Notes under the pieces: generated by a model
The model's database searches: none
Seen by the model: the letters and a program-made list of their open reading frames with translations, nothing else
Told to the model about the DNA's origin: nothing
Program-made: the position numbers and the translations under genes
Shown: positions 1 to 6,105 of the stretch, piece after piece
Layout of the letters: each line of letters starts with the position of its first letter
Position numbering within the stretch: the stretch's first letter is position 1
Origin: Microcaldota archaeon
GTDB lineage: Archaea > Micrarchaeota > Micrarchaeia > Anstonellales > Bilamarchaeaceae
Length of the DNA: 7,818 bases
Assembly (NCBI GenBank): GCA_021823425.1
Contig: JAKANX010000045.1
Span: 1 to 7,818, forward strand
Reading direction: 5' to 3'

Positions 1-1332
1 GGAAGCCTCGTTCGCCCGCGAGTCCAGCGTAATCTTTATGTTCTCCAGCCTGCGCGAGAGCTCGCCCCTTGTCTGGGTGAGCTGCGAGAGCGTGCCGTAG
101 GAGGCCGCGACGCCCTCGTTTATCTCCGCGAGCTGCCTGTTGAGCTCCTCAAGGCTCTTCTTTATTCCCCCTTCCCTCGCCTCCAGTTCCGTGAGCGTGT
201 GGGTGATGTCCAGGACTTCGGCCTTGCGCGCCTTGGCGTCCTTTTCAATAGAGGAAATCTCCTCCTTGAGCCGCGAGTCCTCGTCCTTGAGCCCGCGCGC
301 GAGCCTTGCCATCTCGTCGCGGTTCGCGGCCAGCGAGCGCCGGCCCTCCTCCCTTATGCGCCTGAGCGCCGCCTCCACTTTCCCGATTTCGCCTATCTTG
401 CCGGGAAGCTCCATAACGCGCTCCTTCATCTCTATTATCTTGCCCTCCTTCTCCAGCAGCCTCTCGGTTATGCTGTCGAATGCGGACTTGAACCTGCTCT
501 CCAGCGGAAGGTAAGCCTCGGCCAGCAGCTTCTCGCGCGCGGCCTTGAGCTTTTCAATCTCGTCCTTCTGCACCTTTATCTCGTCCATGTACTCGGAAAG
601 CGAGCGCTTGAGGGACGCGATTTCCTCGCCCTCCTTCTCCTTCTGCGCCCTTTCCTCGCGTTCCGCGGTTTCCTGCGCCCTGGATTTTGCTGAAGAAACG
701 GAAACTTTGGCTGAAGGCGCGGGCTCCCTTCCCTTGCGCGCCTCGGCCATGGTCTCCTTGAGGATTTCCTCCTCGCGCTCCACGTCCTTGTCGCTGCGCT
801 CCTCCTTGAAAGACGAGATTATGTTCCTTGTCGCCTCCTCTGCGGGCTTGGATTTCTTCTCGGGCTTATCGGACTTCTCGCCGAGGCGCTCCATAATCCG
901 TTCAACGCGCTCGTCCGCCTTGAATGCCTCGGGCTCGGGCTTGAATTCGGCCTGCTTGAACAGGTTCTCCTTTTCCTCCTTCTTTTCCTCGGGCTTCTGC
1001 TGCACCGGCTCCTTCGGAACGTATTCATTCTGGGAGAAATCCGGCTTCTCCTTCTTCTCCTCCTTCTTGGGGAGCGCCTCCTGTATTTCCTGCTCCACCG
1101 AGGTGCGGTCCTCGCCCGTCCACGAGACGTACTCGTTTAGCAGGTGGTAGTCCACCCGCACGTAGCCCTCGTCCTCTAGGATTGCCACCCACTTGCGCAC
1201 TATGTCGGGCTTCATGCCCAATTCGCGGGCCAGCGTGCCCACGTCTATGCGCTTCTTGGCCGAGAGATACTTTATGAGGCTGTCTATGTCCGTGCTAATG
1301 AGCGCGTCGTCTGCAACAGTCTTCTTGTCCAT
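1..1332 (-). CDS. Winged-helix/coiled-coil protein, C-terminus beyond the window edge
   Basis: The frame from the ATG at 1332 stays open for 444 codons to base 1, so the C-terminus is missing. I checked every codon and found no stop. Residues about 13-66 look like a winged helix: helices around DIDSLIKYL and VGTLARELG, a recognition helix around KPDIVRKWVAILEDEG, then a hairpin (YVRVDYH). Residues about 85-210 form a Lys/Glu/Pro-rich, probably disordered linker. From about 220 to the edge the sequence is a heptad-like coiled coil, with breaks near 273-280 (AEAYLPLE) and 309-312 (LPGK). No signal peptide or membrane segment is visible. GGTGG lies 5 nt before the ATG and supports this start. 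Similar winged-helix openings occur in hypothetical proteins of DPANN-like archaea. DNA binding by the head and oligomerisation through the coil are inferred. A regulator, nucleoid organiser or anchoring protein are all possible. The gene lies downstream of L10e in the same direction, 156 nt away. Confidence 0.85.
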   Translation of the reverse strand, partial: MDKKTVADDALISTDIDSLIKYLSAKKRIDVGTLARELGMKPDIVRKWVAILEDEGYVRVDYHLLNEYVSWTGEDRTSVEQEIQEALPKKEEKKEKPDFSQNEYVPKEPVQQKPEEKKEEKENLFKQAEFKPEPEAFKADERVERIMERLGEKSDKPEKKSKPAEEATRNIISSFKEERSDKDVEREEEILKETMAEARKGREPAPSAKVSVSSAKSRAQETAEREERAQKEKEGEEIASLKRSLSEYMDEIKVQKDEIEKLKAAREKLLAEAYLPLESRFKSAFDSITERLLEKEGKIIEMKERVMELPGKIGEIGKVEAALRRIREEGRRSLAANRDEMARLARGLKDEDSRLKEEISSIEKDAKARKAEVLDITHTLTELEAREGGIKKSLEELNRQLAEINEGVAASYGTLSQLTQTRGELSRRLENIKITLDSRANEAS

Positions 1333-1345
1333 ATCTCCCACCCCA

Positions 1346-1360
1346 GCCGCCAAAGGCGGC
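1346..1360. repeat. Short GC hairpin before the winged-helix gene
   Basis: GCCGCC and GGCGGC form a perfect 6-bp stem around an AAA loop. It sits 14 nt upstream of the ATG of the winged-helix gene, immediately before that gene's Shine-Dalgarno sequence, so in the mRNA it could affect ribosome access. Its function is not known. Confidence 0.6.
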
Positions 1361-1361
1361 G

Positions 1362-1396
1362 GTTTCCAGTCGCGAGTTTTCGGTCTCCAGTTGCCG
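1362..1396 (+). repeat. Degenerate 7-nt repeat run, five units
   Basis: Five contiguous 7-nt units can be read on the plus strand: GTTTCCA, GTCGCGA, GTTTTCG, GTCTCCA and GTTGCCG. The loose consensus is GT, pyrimidine, any base, pyrimidine, C or G, purine. The units are in exact register with no spacers. A matching run in the opposite orientation lies at 1456-1483. The period is visible, but the units are degenerate, so origin by slippage or a mobile repeat family is inferred. Confidence 0.5.
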
Positions 1397-1411
1397 GCGT
1401 TCCGGCAACTG
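1388..1411. repeat. Perfect 10-bp-stem hairpin
   Basis: CAGTTGCCGG and CCGGCAACTG are perfect reverse complements separated by a 4-nt loop (CGTT on plus, AACG on minus). This is the strongest hairpin in the L10e to winged-helix spacer. There is no long T-run directly after it on the minus strand, so a simple bacterial-style terminator is a poor fit. An mRNA processing or stability element, or a repeat-derived palindrome, is equally possible. Confidence 0.7.
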
Positions 1412-1413
1412 CC

Positions 1414-1435
1414 TCTTCGGGGTTTTACCCTGAAG
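1414..1435. repeat. Hairpin, 8-bp stem with one G-T pair
   Basis: CTTCGGGG (1414-1421) can pair with CCCTGAAG (1428-1435) through eight base pairs, one of them a G-T wobble on this strand, around a 6-nt loop. It begins only 2 nt after the preceding 10-bp hairpin, so the two could stack in a folded transcript. Confidence 0.5.
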
Positions 1436-1450
1436 ATTGGGCTCCGCGCC

Positions 1451-1472
1451 CCGGTTCAAAACCCGGAACCGG
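1451..1472. repeat. 7-bp inverted repeat beside L10e stop
   Basis: CCGGTTC (1451-1457) and GAACCGG (1466-1472) are perfect inverted repeats with an 8-nt spacer, 17 nt downstream of the L10e stop codon. A weaker GGGC/GCCC stem at 1439-1451 adjoins it. The element overlaps the inverted heptamer run, so the same bases may be explained either way. Confidence 0.5.
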
Positions 1473-1483
1473 AAACCCGAAAC
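1456..1483 (-). repeat. Degenerate 7-nt repeat run, four units, inverted
   Basis: On the minus strand four contiguous 7-nt units read GTTTCGG, GTTTCCG, GTTCCGG and GTTTTGA. They resemble the units at 1362-1396 but face the other way, giving a head-to-head pair of repeat runs about 60 nt apart. The run starts 5 nt after the L10e stop codon. Confidence 0.5.
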
Positions 1484-1488
1484 AGGCT

Positions 1489-2019
1489 TCAGGCTGCGGC
1501 CTTGTCCTCCATCACGAGCTTGTACGCGCCGGGGAGCTTCTTGAGCGCCCGGTCTATCGCGGCCTGTATGAAGGGAAGCTTGTCTTTGTAAGTGTCTATC
1601 GTTATGACCTCCTGCATCTTGCGGACGCGGGCGGCCTTGTCGGTCGCGCGGCCGAATGATTGCCTCATTCCTTTTTGGAGACGGTCTGCGCCGGCCCCGG
1701 CAATCATCTTGTTCTCCCTTATCACCTGGTGGGGGAACACGCGGACAACGAAATAGAAGTTGCCGAGCATCACCTTCTCCAGGTACTTGTTCACGGCCTG
1801 CCTCGCGCTCTCAAGCGCGTTGTCCCTTATCTGGATGTCCTGCTGGCTAATCAGCCTGAACGTTATGTTGTAGTCCTGCTTCATCGTGCCCATCCTGAAC
1901 TGCGTTATGTCCTGGTGCGGCATCGCCTTTATGTAGGACTTCTTGGGCCTCTTGCGCGAATACCTGCTCCACGAAGGCTTGTTAGTGTCCCTCATTGTTC
2001 TTCCGGGTCTCAATCCCAT
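1489..2019 (-). CDS. rpl10e: 50S ribosomal protein L10e (uL16), archaeal type
   Basis: This is the large-subunit protein uL16, which lies near the peptidyl-transferase centre and helps accommodate tRNA. The 176-residue product begins MGLRPGR like other archaeal L10e proteins. It carries the family core at residues 96-135: FPHQVIRENKM, then GAGADRLQKGMRQ and FGR, followed by AARV. Length is normal for the family. The ATG at 2019 is chosen because GAGGGGG lies 5 nt upstream and because the family starts MGLRP. The frame stays open to an ATG at 2052, but those extra 11 residues have no family counterpart. The early segment (about 15-40, with SRKRPKKSYIKAMPHQ) is more basic than I expect for the family. 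The gene has its own TATA box and follows the EF-2 terminator tract, so it is probably a separate transcription unit. Confidence 0.95.
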   Translation of the reverse strand: MGLRPGRTMRDTNKPSWSRYSRKRPKKSYIKAMPHQDITQFRMGTMKQDYNITFRLISQQDIQIRDNALESARQAVNKYLEKVMLGNFYFVVRVFPHQVIRENKMIAGAGADRLQKGMRQSFGRATDKAARVRKMQEVITIDTYKDKLPFIQAAIDRALKKLPGAYKLVMEDKAAA

Positions 2020-2024
2020 GTTTT

Positions 2025-2031
2025 CCCCCTC
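2025..2031 (-). promoter_or_regulatory. Ribosome binding site of L10e
   Basis: On the minus strand GAGGGGG sits 5 nt before the ATG at 2019. It decides the start in favour of 2019 over the upstream in-frame ATG at 2052. Confidence 0.75.
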
Positions 2032-2071
2032 ATAAATTTGGATTTGCCCCATTTAAAAGGGTTTCCAAATA

Positions 2072-2079
2072 TTTATAAA
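2072..2079 (-). promoter_or_regulatory. TATA box for L10e
   Basis: The octamer TTTATAAA lies about 53 nt upstream of the L10e ATG. With the usual archaeal spacing, transcription would start near 2050 and leave a leader of about 30 nt that includes the ribosome binding site. The octamer is palindromic, so direction is inferred from the gene. Confidence 0.6.
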
Positions 2080-2089
2080 CACATTTTTA

Positions 2090-2109
2090 CAGCTTTTATA
2101 AAAAAGCTG
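2090..2109. promoter_or_regulatory. 8-bp inverted repeat upstream of L10e TATA box
   Basis: CAGCTTTT and AAAAGCTG form a perfect 8-bp inverted repeat around 4 nt (ATAA on plus). In the L10e direction it lies 10 nt upstream of the TATA octamer, where archaeal activators or the TFB recognition element act. It could also help end EF-2 transcription, since it follows the T-tract at 2125-2141. The repeat is seen; either role is inferred. Confidence 0.5.
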
Positions 2110-2124
2110 GATTGGTTCTAGGCT

Positions 2125-2141
2125 AAAAAAAATAAAAGAAA
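2125..2141 (-). terminator. T-tract terminator after EF-2
   Basis: On the minus strand a T-rich run (TTTC, TTTTA, then eight T) begins 2 nt after the EF-2 stop codon. Archaeal RNA polymerase terminates at such T-tracts without needing a hairpin. GGCTA lies at both ends of the run (2121-2125 and 2142-2146), which may be chance. Confidence 0.65.
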
Positions 2142-2143
2142 GG

Positions 2144-4336
2144 CTAATCAAGGAATTCCTGCGGGCTCGGCGGCTCGGGCTTGTCCCCCTTGCGCTCCCT
2201 CACCTTCTTGACCACGTTCGCGACAAGGTCCTTGGGCATGGTTTCGTAGCCCGCGTATTCCTGGTAGGGAATTGCCTTGCCCTGCGTGGCGGAGCGGAGG
2301 TCGCTTCCGAACCCGAACATTTCCGCGACCGGCATCTTCACTATTATGTTCGTGTACTCGCCGTCCTGCTGCATGTCTATGAGCTGGCCCCTCTTGCCCT
2401 GCGTGAGCGTCACCACGTTCCCGGCGTATTCCTGCGGGACGTTGACGGTGACTTTCTGCTTGGGCTCGAGAAGCGTTATTCCAGCCGTGAGCATCGCTGC
2501 GTAAATCGGCCTCTTGATTGCCGGGAGCATCTGCGCGGGCCCGCGGTGCACGTTGTCCTCGTGCAGGGACGCGTCGGTTATGGTGACCTTTATTCCAGTG
2601 ACCTTCTCCTTGGCGAGCGGCCCCTTGTCCATGGCCTCCTCAAAGCCCTGGATTATGAGCTCCTCCACTTCGTTGAGGTACTGCACCCCCTTGGTCGCGT
2701 CAACGAGGATGTTGTGGTTGTAGATGTCCCACACGCCCTTGGCCTCGTCGCGCTCCATTCCCGCGGCGATGAGCTTCTCAATTCCCTCCTTGCCCTTGGG
2801 CTTCTCGTCGGGAATCGTCCCGTCCTCGAGCGCCTTCATCACGTCCGGCGGAAGCGCCTCCACAATCACCTTTATCTTGTTGTGCTTGTTCGGCGACTTC
2901 CCTTCCACCTCCGGCGACTGCGCCGTGAGGGTTTCCCTGTACACGACGACGGGCGGCGAGGTCTTGATTTCAAGCTTCTTCTCGTTCCTTATCTTGTATT
3001 CTATTATTTCAAGGTGGAGCTCGCCCATCCCGCTGATGAGGTGCTCTCCGGTCTCCTGGTTGAGCTCGATTTTGAGCGTGGGGTCCTCCTTCTTGATTCC
3101 CCTGAGCACTTCAATTAGCTTGGCGAGATTCTTGCTCTCCTTGGCCTCGATGGATTTGGTGATGACCGGCTCGGCGTAGTGCTTAATCTGCTCGAACGGC
3201 TCGATTATCTCCGTAGAAACGGTCTCGCCGACGAAGAGGTCGCGCACGCCGATTATGGCGCCGATGTTTCCTGCGCTAATGTGCTCTGCCTGCACGCGGT
3301 CAGGCCCCATGTAGATGGCCACCTGCTGGACCTTGGAGAACTGCTTCTTGGAAGAGATGTAGAGCTGGTCGCTCTTCTTCACGTTTCCTGAGAACAGCCG
3401 GACGACGCCGACTTCGCCGGCGTGCTCATCGTACACCACTCCGAAGCAGACGCCGACCGTCTTTCCGGCCGCGTTGCACGAAAGCATTTCCTTGCCCCCC
3501 TCGGTGGTGAGGTCCCCGTTCTTCCACAGGACCGGTATGCGGTATGCCTGCGCGAATTTCGGGTTCGGAAGGTGCCTTATCACCATTTCCAAAAGCACTT
3601 CATCCAAAGGCGATTTGTCAATCAGGAACTGCTTCTCGCCCGCCTGCACCTTCTCGTAGATGTCCTTGAACGAGAGCTTGTTCTTCTTCATGGAGACCGC
3701 GGAGACGGCCCACTTGTTGAAGGCGCTTCCGAACGCGATGTTGCCCTTCATGACGTCTATGCTCCAGGTGTCCACGTATTCCTTGGGCGCGTTCATCGTG
3801 ATTATCTTGTTGAGCCCGGCTATGATTTTGAGGAACCTCTGCTGCATCGCCGTTGAGTCCAATTTGAGCTCGTTTATCAGCCGGTCCACCTTGTTGATGA
3901 ATATCGTCGGCTTGGCGCGCTCCTTGAGCGCCTGCCTCAGCACGGCCTCGGTCTGGGGCATTATGCCCTCGACCGCGTCCACCACGAGGACGACTCCGTC
4001 TACGGCCCTCAGGGCCCTTGTCACGTGGCCTCCGAAGTCCACGTGCCCTGGGGTGTCAATGAGGTTAATCAGGTAGTCCTGGCCCTCGAACTGGAACCCG
4101 AGCGAGATATTCGCGGACTTGATTGTGATTCCGCGCGCCTGCTCCTGCTCGTCGAAGTCCATCACCCGCTGCTCGCCGGCGAGCTCCTTGGAAATGAGCC
4201 CGGCCCTCGCGACCAGCGAGTCGGTCAGCGTGGATTTCCCGTGGTCCACGTGCGCGATGATTGCGACGTTCCTCACGTTCTCCAGCTTGTCCATGAGGCG
4301 CTGGACCTCGTCAACGACAAATTCTTTTCGTACCAT
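2144..4336 (-). CDS. fusA: Translation elongation factor 2 (aEF-2)
   Basis: EF-2 is the GTPase that moves tRNA and mRNA through the ribosome. The 730-residue product is full length for archaea. The GTPase motifs are intact: AHVDHGKS (28-35), the switch I region RGITIKSA (68-75), DTPGH (94-98) and NKVD (148-151). Later domains show SGMGELHLEI, typical of domain III. In domain IV, HEDNVHRGPAQ has His597, the residue converted to diphthamide in archaea and eukaryotes. Bacterial EF-G lacks this modification, so the protein is clearly archaeal type. The ATG at 4336 is supported by GGTGAT 6 nt upstream. It is the last gene of the rps12-rps7-fusA unit, 45 nt after rps7, and a T-tract follows it. EF-1A, often the next gene in other archaea, is absent here. 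Confidence 0.98.
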   Translation of the reverse strand: MVRKEFVVDEVQRLMDKLENVRNVAIIAHVDHGKSTLTDSLVARAGLISKELAGEQRVMDFDEQEQARGITIKSANISLGFQFEGQDYLINLIDTPGHVDFGGHVTRALRAVDGVVLVVDAVEGIMPQTEAVLRQALKERAKPTIFINKVDRLINELKLDSTAMQQRFLKIIAGLNKIITMNAPKEYVDTWSIDVMKGNIAFGSAFNKWAVSAVSMKKNKLSFKDIYEKVQAGEKQFLIDKSPLDEVLLEMVIRHLPNPKFAQAYRIPVLWKNGDLTTEGGKEMLSCNAAGKTVGVCFGVVYDEHAGEVGVVRLFSGNVKKSDQLYISSKKQFSKVQQVAIYMGPDRVQAEHISAGNIGAIIGVRDLFVGETVSTEIIEPFEQIKHYAEPVITKSIEAKESKNLAKLIEVLRGIKKEDPTLKIELNQETGEHLISGMGELHLEIIEYKIRNEKKLEIKTSPPVVVYRETLTAQSPEVEGKSPNKHNKIKVIVEALPPDVMKALEDGTIPDEKPKGKEGIEKLIAAGMERDEAKGVWDIYNHNILVDATKGVQYLNEVEELIIQGFEEAMDKGPLAKEKVTGIKVTITDASLHEDNVHRGPAQMLPAIKRPIYAAMLTAGITLLEPKQKVTVNVPQEYAGNVVTLTQGKRGQLIDMQQDGEYTNIIVKMPVAEMFGFGSDLRSATQGKAIPYQEYAGYETMPKDLVANVVKKVRERKGDKPEPPSPQEFLD

Positions 4337-4342
4337 GTCAGA

Positions 4343-4348
4343 ATCACC
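4343..4348 (-). promoter_or_regulatory. Ribosome binding site of EF-2
   Basis: GGTGAT on the minus strand, 6 nt before the EF-2 ATG, fully complements the usual archaeal 16S rRNA 3' end. Further upstream in the same 45-nt spacer is CTTTTATTTTT, which could be a weak internal promoter or pausing site. I do not call it separately. Confidence 0.75.
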
Positions 4349-4381
4349 AATTGTGCATTTTGGGAAAAATAAAAGGAAGGA

Positions 4382-4984
4382 TTACCTGGAGCTCCTGGCC
4401 ATCCTTTCCATTTCGTCCCTCTTGCGCATCGCGTAGCTCGCCTGTATGTCGCCCTTTGCGGTCGCCATAATCTCGTTCGCGAGCGCGACCTCCAGGGACT
4501 TGCCCTTGTTGAAGCTTCCCATTATCGCCGCAAGGGTGATGTTGCGCAGCGCGAGGTCCAATCTCCTAGTTCCGGAAATGTCCGTCGCGACCTGGTAGCT
4601 CACGCCTCCGAACGCCACCCTCGTGACGTCTTCGCGCGGCGCGGAATTCTGGAGCGCCTTTATGAGCACCGCGACCGGGTTCTCGTTGGTCTGCTTCGCG
4701 ACGCGGTCGAACGCGCCCTCCACTATGCGGAGGGCCTTGAGCTTCTTGCCCTGCATCCTTCCCTTTGTGCGTATGACCTTTCCGCTCGTCTTCTCGCCTG
4801 TTCCGCCCCTCATGAGCTTGTTCGCGAGCCTCTCGACGATGTTCACTTTCTGCTTGGCGAACTGCTTCTTCGCGTGCCTGCCGAAAGAGTGCGGCACGTT
4901 GGCGGGCTTGAGCGAGACGACCTGCTTGAGCGACAGGTCCGCTATCTCCACTCCTTCAGTCTCGTATTTTCCGAAAAGTTTCAT
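4382..4984 (-). CDS. rps7: 30S ribosomal protein S7 (uS7), archaeal type
   Basis: uS7 nucleates folding of the 16S rRNA 3' domain and contacts E-site tRNA. The 200-residue product opens MKLFGKYETEGVEI, as archaeal S7 proteins do. It contains the conserved stretch NPVAVLIKALQNSAPREDVTR, then GGVSYQVATDISGTRRLDLALRN, and ends in ERMARSSR, all matching archaeal and eukaryotic uS7. I chose the ATG at 4984, which has GGTGG 5 nt upstream. An in-frame GTG at 4993 preceded by GAGGT would add three residues and cannot be excluded. The gene starts 11 nt after the rps12 stop, so the two are co-transcribed and probably translationally coupled. Length and composition are ordinary for the family. Confidence 0.97.
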   Translation of the reverse strand: MKLFGKYETEGVEIADLSLKQVVSLKPANVPHSFGRHAKKQFAKQKVNIVERLANKLMRGGTGEKTSGKVIRTKGRMQGKKLKALRIVEGAFDRVAKQTNENPVAVLIKALQNSAPREDVTRVAFGGVSYQVATDISGTRRLDLALRNITLAAIMGSFNKGKSLEVALANEIMATAKGDIQASYAMRKRDEMERMARSSR

Positions 4985-4995
4985 GAAAACCACCG

Positions 4996-5424
4996 TTACC
5001 TCTTGGGCTTCTCCTTCCTCTTCTTGCGGAGCATCTGCAAATCAACGCCGTTGACCGCTATCACTTTGTAGCGGACACCGGGCACCGAGCCCATCTGGCC
5101 GCGCTGCGAGCCGCCCATGCCGGCGATCATCACTTCGTCGTGCTCGTCTATGTACGTGATGGCCTTGTCGCGCGTCGCGTGCGCCGTGACAACCTTGCCG
5201 TTCTTCACCAGCTGCACCTTGACGCACTTGATGAGCCCGGAGTGGGGTTGCTTCTGCTCCAATACGACTTTCTCCAGCACGATTGCCTTCGCCATGGGCG
5301 AGCCCTCGAGCGGGTCGTACTTCTGCTTGAGCTTGAGCGCCCTCCTCTTCCAGCGCTTGGACAGCCATCTGTAAAGTTTCCTCTTCCTTTTCAGGTTCCT
5401 TCCTGCGTATTCTCCATTTCCCAT
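4996..5424 (-). CDS. rps12: 30S ribosomal protein S12 (uS12) with altered decoding loops
   Basis: uS12 sits at the decoding centre of the small subunit and affects accuracy. The 142-residue product matches archaeal uS12 along its length: AGRNLKRKRK (7-16), KYDPLEGSPMAKAIVLEKV (35-53), KCVKVQLVKNGKVVTA (66-81), YIDEHDEV (91-98) and PGVRYKVI (115-122). Several loop residues differ from what I expect: QPNSA followed by Arg-Lys is QPHSGLIK (59-66), the Pro-Gly/Asn-Asp-Gly turn is TRDK (84-87), and Gly-Asp-Ile/Leu-Pro-Gly is GSVPG (112-116). The ATG at 5424 is preferred over the in-frame GTG at 5430 because GGTG lies 5 nt before it and GTG 5430 overlaps that site. It is the first gene of the rps12-rps7-fusA unit and is divergent from the flavodoxin gene. 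Confidence 0.96.
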   Translation of the reverse strand: MGNGEYAGRNLKRKRKLYRWLSKRWKRRALKLKQKYDPLEGSPMAKAIVLEKVVLEQKQPHSGLIKCVKVQLVKNGKVVTAHATRDKAITYIDEHDEVMIAGMGGSQRGQMGSVPGVRYKVIAVNGVDLQMLRKKRKEKPKR

Positions 5425-5429
5425 TATCA

Positions 5430-5433
5430 CACC
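5430..5433 (-). promoter_or_regulatory. Ribosome binding site of rps12
   Basis: GGTG, within AAGGTGTGAT on the minus strand, sits 5 nt before the ATG at 5424 and overlaps the alternative GTG start at 5430. It favours the shorter protein beginning MGNGEYAG. Confidence 0.65.
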
Positions 5434-5480
5434 TTCTAAGCATGTTTTTTAGTCTACTTTTGTCTCGTGTCTCCCGAATG

Positions 5481-5500
5481 CGTTGTGAACGTTCATAACG
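5481..5500. promoter_or_regulatory. 20-bp near-perfect palindrome, candidate operator
   Basis: The sequence CGTTGTGAACGTTCATAACG is its own reverse complement except for one base pair (5485/5496), with a perfect 10-bp core TGAACGTTCA. It lies in the spacer between the divergent rps12 and flavodoxin genes, 57 nt upstream of the rps12 ATG and about 58 nt before the TATA box on the flavodoxin side. Such symmetry suits a dimeric transcription factor. In RNA the mismatch becomes a G-U pair on the plus strand. Confidence 0.5.
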
Positions 5501-5557
5501 AGAGCGATACTTCTGAATCACCACAATTAGAAGCATAGGAATTTATGACGGAGGGGT

Positions 5558-5566
5558 TTATAAAGA
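5558..5566 (+). promoter_or_regulatory. TATA box for the flavodoxin gene, possibly bidirectional
   Basis: TTTATAAAG lies about 26 nt before a predicted start site near 5588, which suits all three possible flavodoxin start codons (5598, 5607, 5619). The core TTTATAAA is symmetric, so it could also serve rps12, which would then have a leader of about 110 nt. I see no clearly better TATA element for rps12. Confidence 0.5.
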
Positions 5567-5597
5567 TTAACTTTGGTAGCAGAAGGCGCGAAACGCG

Positions 5598-6083
5598 GTG
5601 GCCGGAATGAAAAGCAGGATGAAAATACTTGTCGTATTCTATTCCCGGAGCGGGAACACGAGGAAAACGGGGCAGGAGATAGCCAAAACGCTGCGCGCGG
5701 ACGCCGATGAAATCATGGAGAAGGAGGACCGGGGCGGGCTGCTCGGGTACATGAAAGGCGGGATGGACGCGCTCTCCAACAAAAAGTCCGAACTGGTGGG
5801 AGGGGGGAAGGACGCATCCGAATACGATTTGGTAATAATCGGGACGCCTGTCTGGGCGGCTAGGCTTCCTCCTCCGGTAAGGGCATATGCGGATGCGAAC
5901 AGGGGCAAGGTGAAAAAATTCGCAGCGTTCTGCACGTGCGGAGGCAGCGGGGGAAAGCAGAATTTCAAGGAGATGGAACGGATATTGGGGCTGGGCGCGC
6001 AGGCCACGCTTGAGGTGTACGAGCGCGAAGTGAAATCCGGCGCGTACGCGGAAAAGGTAGCTGGGTTCTGCGGAAAACTTTGA
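5598..6083 (+). CDS. Flavodoxin-family protein
   Basis: A small FMN-binding redox protein of the flavodoxin fold, expected to be cytoplasmic. The FMN phosphate loop is SRSGNT (residues 16-21 from the GTG), after the first strand MKILVVFYS. The second flavin loop follows the strand DLVIIGTPVW (77-86), and AFCTCGGSGGKQ (110-121) matches the third characteristic strand and turn. The helical stretch LPPPVRAYAD is also typical of single-domain flavodoxin-like proteins. Electron partners cannot be read from the sequence. The start is uncertain: GTG 5598 gives 161 residues, while ATG 5607 or ATG 5619 (starting MKILVV, the usual family N-terminus) would be 3 or 7 residues shorter. The gene faces away from rps12, has its own TATA box, and lies inside what is elsewhere a contiguous ribosomal block, so it is probably an insertion unrelated to translation. 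Confidence 0.92.
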   Translation: MAGMKSRMKILVVFYSRSGNTRKTGQEIAKTLRADADEIMEKEDRGGLLGYMKGGMDALSNKKSELVGGGKDASEYDLVIIGTPVWAARLPPPVRAYADANRGKVKKFAAFCTCGGSGGKQNFKEMERILGLGAQATLEVYEREVKSGAYAEKVAGFCGKL

Positions 6084-6105
6084 GGGTAAATACCTCCAAA
6101 TAACA

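Noticed and set aside
545..1150. Plus-strand ORF of about 200 residues, Ser/Phe-rich
   Set aside because: It is antisense to the coiled-coil gene. Its Ser/Phe-rich composition is what the reverse complement of Glu/Lys-rich codons gives, and it shows no domain features.
1449..1472. tRNA T-arm-like sequence (GGTTCAAAACC)
   Set aside because: The flanks cannot form a 5-bp T stem with a 7-nt loop, and no anticodon or acceptor arms are present on either strand. The bases fit the inverted repeat and heptamer run better.
4349..4381. Internal promoter or terminator between rps7 and EF-2 (CTTTTATTTTT)
   Set aside because: The T-rich stretch is short and lacks a clear TATA core, and the 45-nt spacing fits simple co-transcription. 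Evidence is too weak for a separate feature.
5042..5536. Minus-strand ORF of 164 residues overlapping rps12
   Set aside because: It lies in another frame of rps12, and its Arg/Ala-rich composition is typical of a frame shadow. The rps12 frame has clear family identity.
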